This document shows positions 44,173 through 46,263 of a DNA stretch of 46,263 bases, piece by piece. The stretch covers positions 1 through 46,263 of the forward strand of contig CAMAXX010000023.1 of assembly GCA_945862435.1 (NCBI GenBank). Direction: 5' to 3'. Both the position numbers and the translations under genes were made by a program. The stretch comes from Pseudorhodobacter antarcticus (GTDB lineage: Bacteria; Pseudomonadota; Alphaproteobacteria; Rhodobacterales; Rhodobacteraceae). The notes under the pieces were generated by a model. It did no database searches and was not told the origin of the DNA. It saw only the letters and a program-made list of their open reading frames with translations. Within the stretch, counting starts at the first letter, position 1; the number at the start of each line of letters is the position of its first letter.

Positions 44173-46182
44173 CTGCGCGCCAATCGCCCTTAATGGCCCA
44201 TCGCGGCGGGCAATGTCGCTGGCAAAGTCCATCAGCGCGCCAATATCGCTGGACGACAGGATCACCCCCGCCAGCCGCCCATAAGGGGGCGTGCCAGCGG
44301 CGCGGCGGCCCGCCGCCTCGGCGGCCCAAAAGGCGTTTTCATCCCCGCCCAAAATGGCATGAATTACAGGGTGTTCAGGTTGGAATGTTTGCAGCAATGC
44401 AACCCCCGCCTTTTCCGCCCGCCCTGCCCGCCCCGCCACTTGGCGCATCAGTTGGAACGTGCGTTCCGCCGCGCGCAGATCACTGCCATGCAGGCCCAGA
44501 TCGGCGTCAATCACACCGACAAGCGTTAGGTTGGGAAAGTTATGCCCCTTGGCCACAATCTGCGTGCCGATGATGATATCAGCCCCGCCAGCGGCAATCG
44601 TCACGATCTGCTCTTTCAGCGCGCGCGCGGATGCAAACAGGTCGGATGACAGCACGGCAAGCCGCGCGGTGGGAAACTTGGCCGCAACCTCCTCGGCCAA
44701 ACGCTCTACCCCTGGCCCCACGGCGGCAAGCTTGCCTTCCGCTTTGCAGGCGGGGCAGGCAGTGGGAACCGCGCGGGTCGCCCCGCATTGATGGCATTGC
44801 AACTGGTTTAAAAAGCGGTGTTCCACCATACGGGCATCACAATCGGAACATTCCACCTGATGCCCACAGGCACGGCACAGGGTAATGGGCGCATAGCCGC
44901 GACGGTTCAGAAACAAAAGCGATTGCTCGCCCGTATCAATGCGCGCCAATACCTCGCGCGACAGCGCAGGCGATATCCATTCGTTTTTGCCCAACGCCTC
45001 GGCGCGCATATCAATCGCGGCCATGCTGGGCAATTCCGCCGCACCGAAACGGGCGCTTAAAACCAACTTATGATACTTGCCGCCTTCTGCATTGGCCCAA
45101 GATTCAAGGCAAGGCGTGGCCGATGCCAGCACCACAGGCGCGCCCACAATACTGGCCCGCAGCACCGCCATATCGCGGGCGTTATACAAAACGCCTTCCT
45201 CTTGTTTATAAGATGTATCATGTTCCTCATCGACCACGATCAGGCCCAAATCGCGAAACGGCAAAAACAGCGCCGAGCGCGCACCAACCACCATCTGCGC
45301 GTCGCCCTGCCCCACCATCCGCCACAAACGGCGGCGTTCGGTTTGGGTCACCCCTGAATGCCATTCAGCGGGCCTGTTGCCAAAACGCGCCTCAACGCGG
45401 GCCAGAAAATCCGCCGTCAGCGCAATTTCGGGCAATAGGATCAACGCTTGCCGCCCGCGCGCAAGGCATTCTGCGACCGCCTCTAGGTAAACCTCGGTTT
45501 TGCCCGACCCGGTCACGCCTTGCAGCAAAACCGCGCTGAACATCCCCGCCTTGACGCGCGCCACCAAATCGGCTGCGGCGATGATTTGATCGCCCTCTAG
45601 CCGTGCCTCAGATTGACTGCGCAGCATCGGATAGGGCAAATCGCGCGGGGCCTCACCCTCGGACACCACACCCAGTTTGACAAGCCCCTTGATCACCGAA
45701 GTCGATACATCCGCCTCATCCGCAAGCTCGCCCAAGGTAACGGGGGCGGCCCCAAAGCGGCGCAACGCCTCGATCACCTTAAACCGCGCTTCGGTCATCT
45801 GGTTGGGCACGGGGCCAGCCAGCGCATAGGTTTTGCGCGCCGACGGCGGGCTGTCCAAACGCGGCGCGCGGGTGGCGGCGCGCAGCATCGCGGGCAAGGG
45901 CGTTAGGGTGTAATCCGCCGCGCGGGCCAAAAAAACGCGCAATTCTTCGCGCATGGGCGGTGCATCTAGGCGGCGGTAGGCAGAACGGATTTTCGCCGCA
46001 TCATACCCCCCCTCGCCGCCGCCCCAAACCACGCCCAAAACACGGCGCGGGCCAAGTGGCACTTCGACAAAATCACCCAAACCGCAGCCGCCTTCGGGCG
46101 CGCGGTAGTCTAGGGTGCGGCCCAAAGGCTCGGTTGTCAGCACCGCCACCAAATCGCCTTCATCAAAGACGGCTTTGTTCAT
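43993..46182 (-). CDS. priA: Primosomal replication-restart helicase PriA
   Basis: PriA reloads the replisome at stalled or repaired forks. The 729-residue protein has an N-terminal DNA-binding domain (MNKAVFDEGDLVAVLTTEPL), a winged helix, Walker A LLQGVTGSGKTEVYLE, the DEEH box LIVVDEEHDTSYKQEE, FLNRRGYAPITLCRACGH, and two paired zinc sites (CRACGHQVECSDC and CHQCGATRAVPTACPAC). It ends [11 protein letters not shown] as in related PriA proteins. AAAGGTGCA precedes the ATG at 46182; a longer frame would add 21 residues with no match. The 3' end is overlapped antisense by the DUF6958 run-on tail. Confidence 0.97.
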   Translation of the reverse strand: MNKAVFDEGDLVAVLTTEPLGRTLDYRAPEGGCGLGDFVEVPLGPRRVLGVVWGGGEGGYDAAKIRSAYRRLDAPPMREELRVFLARAADYTLTPLPAMLRAATRAPRLDSPPSARKTYALAGPVPNQMTEARFKVIEALRRFGAAPVTLGELADEADVSTSVIKGLVKLGVVSEGEAPRDLPYPMLRSQSEARLEGDQIIAAADLVARVKAGMFSAVLLQGVTGSGKTEVYLEAVAECLARGRQALILLPEIALTADFLARVEARFGNRPAEWHSGVTQTERRRLWRMVGQGDAQMVVGARSALFLPFRDLGLIVVDEEHDTSYKQEEGVLYNARDMAVLRASIVGAPVVLASATPCLESWANAEGGKYHKLVLSARFGAAELPSMAAIDMRAEALGKNEWISPALSREVLARIDTGEQSLLFLNRRGYAPITLCRACGHQVECSDCDARMVEHRFLNQLQCHQCGATRAVPTACPACKAEGKLAAVGPGVERLAEEVAAKFPTARLAVLSSDLFASARALKEQIVTIAAGGADIIIGTQIVAKGHNFPNLTLVGVIDADLGLHGSDLRAAERTFQLMRQVAGRAGRAEKAGVALLQTFQPEHPVIHAILGGDENAFWAAEAAGRRAAGTPPYGRLAGVILSSSDIGALMDFASDIARRDGPLRAIGAQLYGPAPAPVARVRGRHRVRLLIKSEKTVALQPAILAWLAQFKIPNHVRLAVDIDPQSFY

Positions 46183-46256
46183 TGCACCTTTCCCTTGGCC
46201 ATAGAATTGGGTTAAACCCTGCATGACACAGCTACAACCACCCAAAGGGGCCAGCG

Positions 46257-46263
46257 ATGAAAT
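46257..46263 (+). CDS. Possible start of a divergent gene, cut by the window edge
   Basis: AAAGGGG is followed six bases later by ATG-AAA-T at the very end of the window. The spacing fits a ribosome-binding site and a gene running rightward, divergent from priA with about 75 bases between them. Only two codons are visible, so nothing can be said about the product. Confidence 0.3.

Overview
The window is a gene-dense chromosomal segment, estimated by eye at a little under 60% GC, from an alphaproteobacterium, most likely a member of the Rhodobacterales (Rhodobacteraceae/Roseobacter relatives). The evidence is the gene content and order: a small heat-shock protein followed by a DUF1150 protein, an FYDLN-acid (TIGR02300) protein next to a tRNA-Ala, an Lrp-type regulator divergent from trxB, a DUF1127 protein, a DUF2161 protein, a family II pyrophosphatase, and the block ybgC-tolQRAB-pal-cpoB-tilS-ftsH. 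There is no rRNA operon, no complete insertion sequence, no prophage and no CRISPR array. Nearly all genes are housekeeping genes with very short gaps.

Layout. 1-3600: lpdA, a GntR regulator, a YgjP-like metallopeptidase and a TIGR02300 protein. 3624-3699: tRNA-Ala(GGC). 3877-6453: a large membrane hybrid histidine kinase with no partner gene nearby. 6469-9803: ubiK, then the operon lgt-midA-pgeF and a 40-residue small ORF ending in a strong terminator. 9870-10223 holds no gene, only a strong hairpin. 10224-11904: lrp and trxB, divergent around three perfect 15-bp tandem repeats. 12008-13087: hsp20-DUF1150 behind a sigma-32-like promoter, then a DUF465 protein. 13157-15709: purE-purK, an iron-permease-like membrane protein and a Nudix hydrolase. 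15784-18776: an HNH endonuclease, then groES-groEL with a perfect CIRCE operator. 18964-23768: ppaC, a HAD hydrolase, a MaoC dehydratase, ribF, a YcgN-type cysteine-cluster protein and a threonine aldolase. 23930-25545: a MOSC protein and CorA. 25679-40036, all on the minus strand: ruvC-ruvA-GIY-YIG protein-ruvB, two uncharacterised genes, the tol-pal cluster, tilS and ftsH. 40353-46263: a DUF1127 protein, a small membrane protein, prmA, a methyltransferase, msrA, a DUF6958 protein and priA.

How they work together. The tol-pal block encodes the envelope-spanning machine for outer-membrane constriction and lipoprotein organisation. Lgt supplies lipidation for Pal. RuvABC and PriA handle recombination and replication restart. 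The protein-quality set is GroESL, Hsp20 and FtsH; CIRCE and sigma-32-like sites are visible in the DNA. purEK, ribF, lpdA and ppaC are core metabolism.

The points that depart from the ordinary are: a GIY-YIG nuclease-family gene tightly coupled inside the ruvA-ruvB junction; a decayed, frameshifted FG-GAP/RTX gene remnant between tolB and pal; an HNH nuclease downstream of groESL; a DUF6958 gene that lost its stop and reads antisense into priA; and the 15-bp repeat array upstream of trxB. I see no complete multi-gene system that I can call previously undescribed. The GIY-YIG/ruv coupling is the best candidate for new biology.
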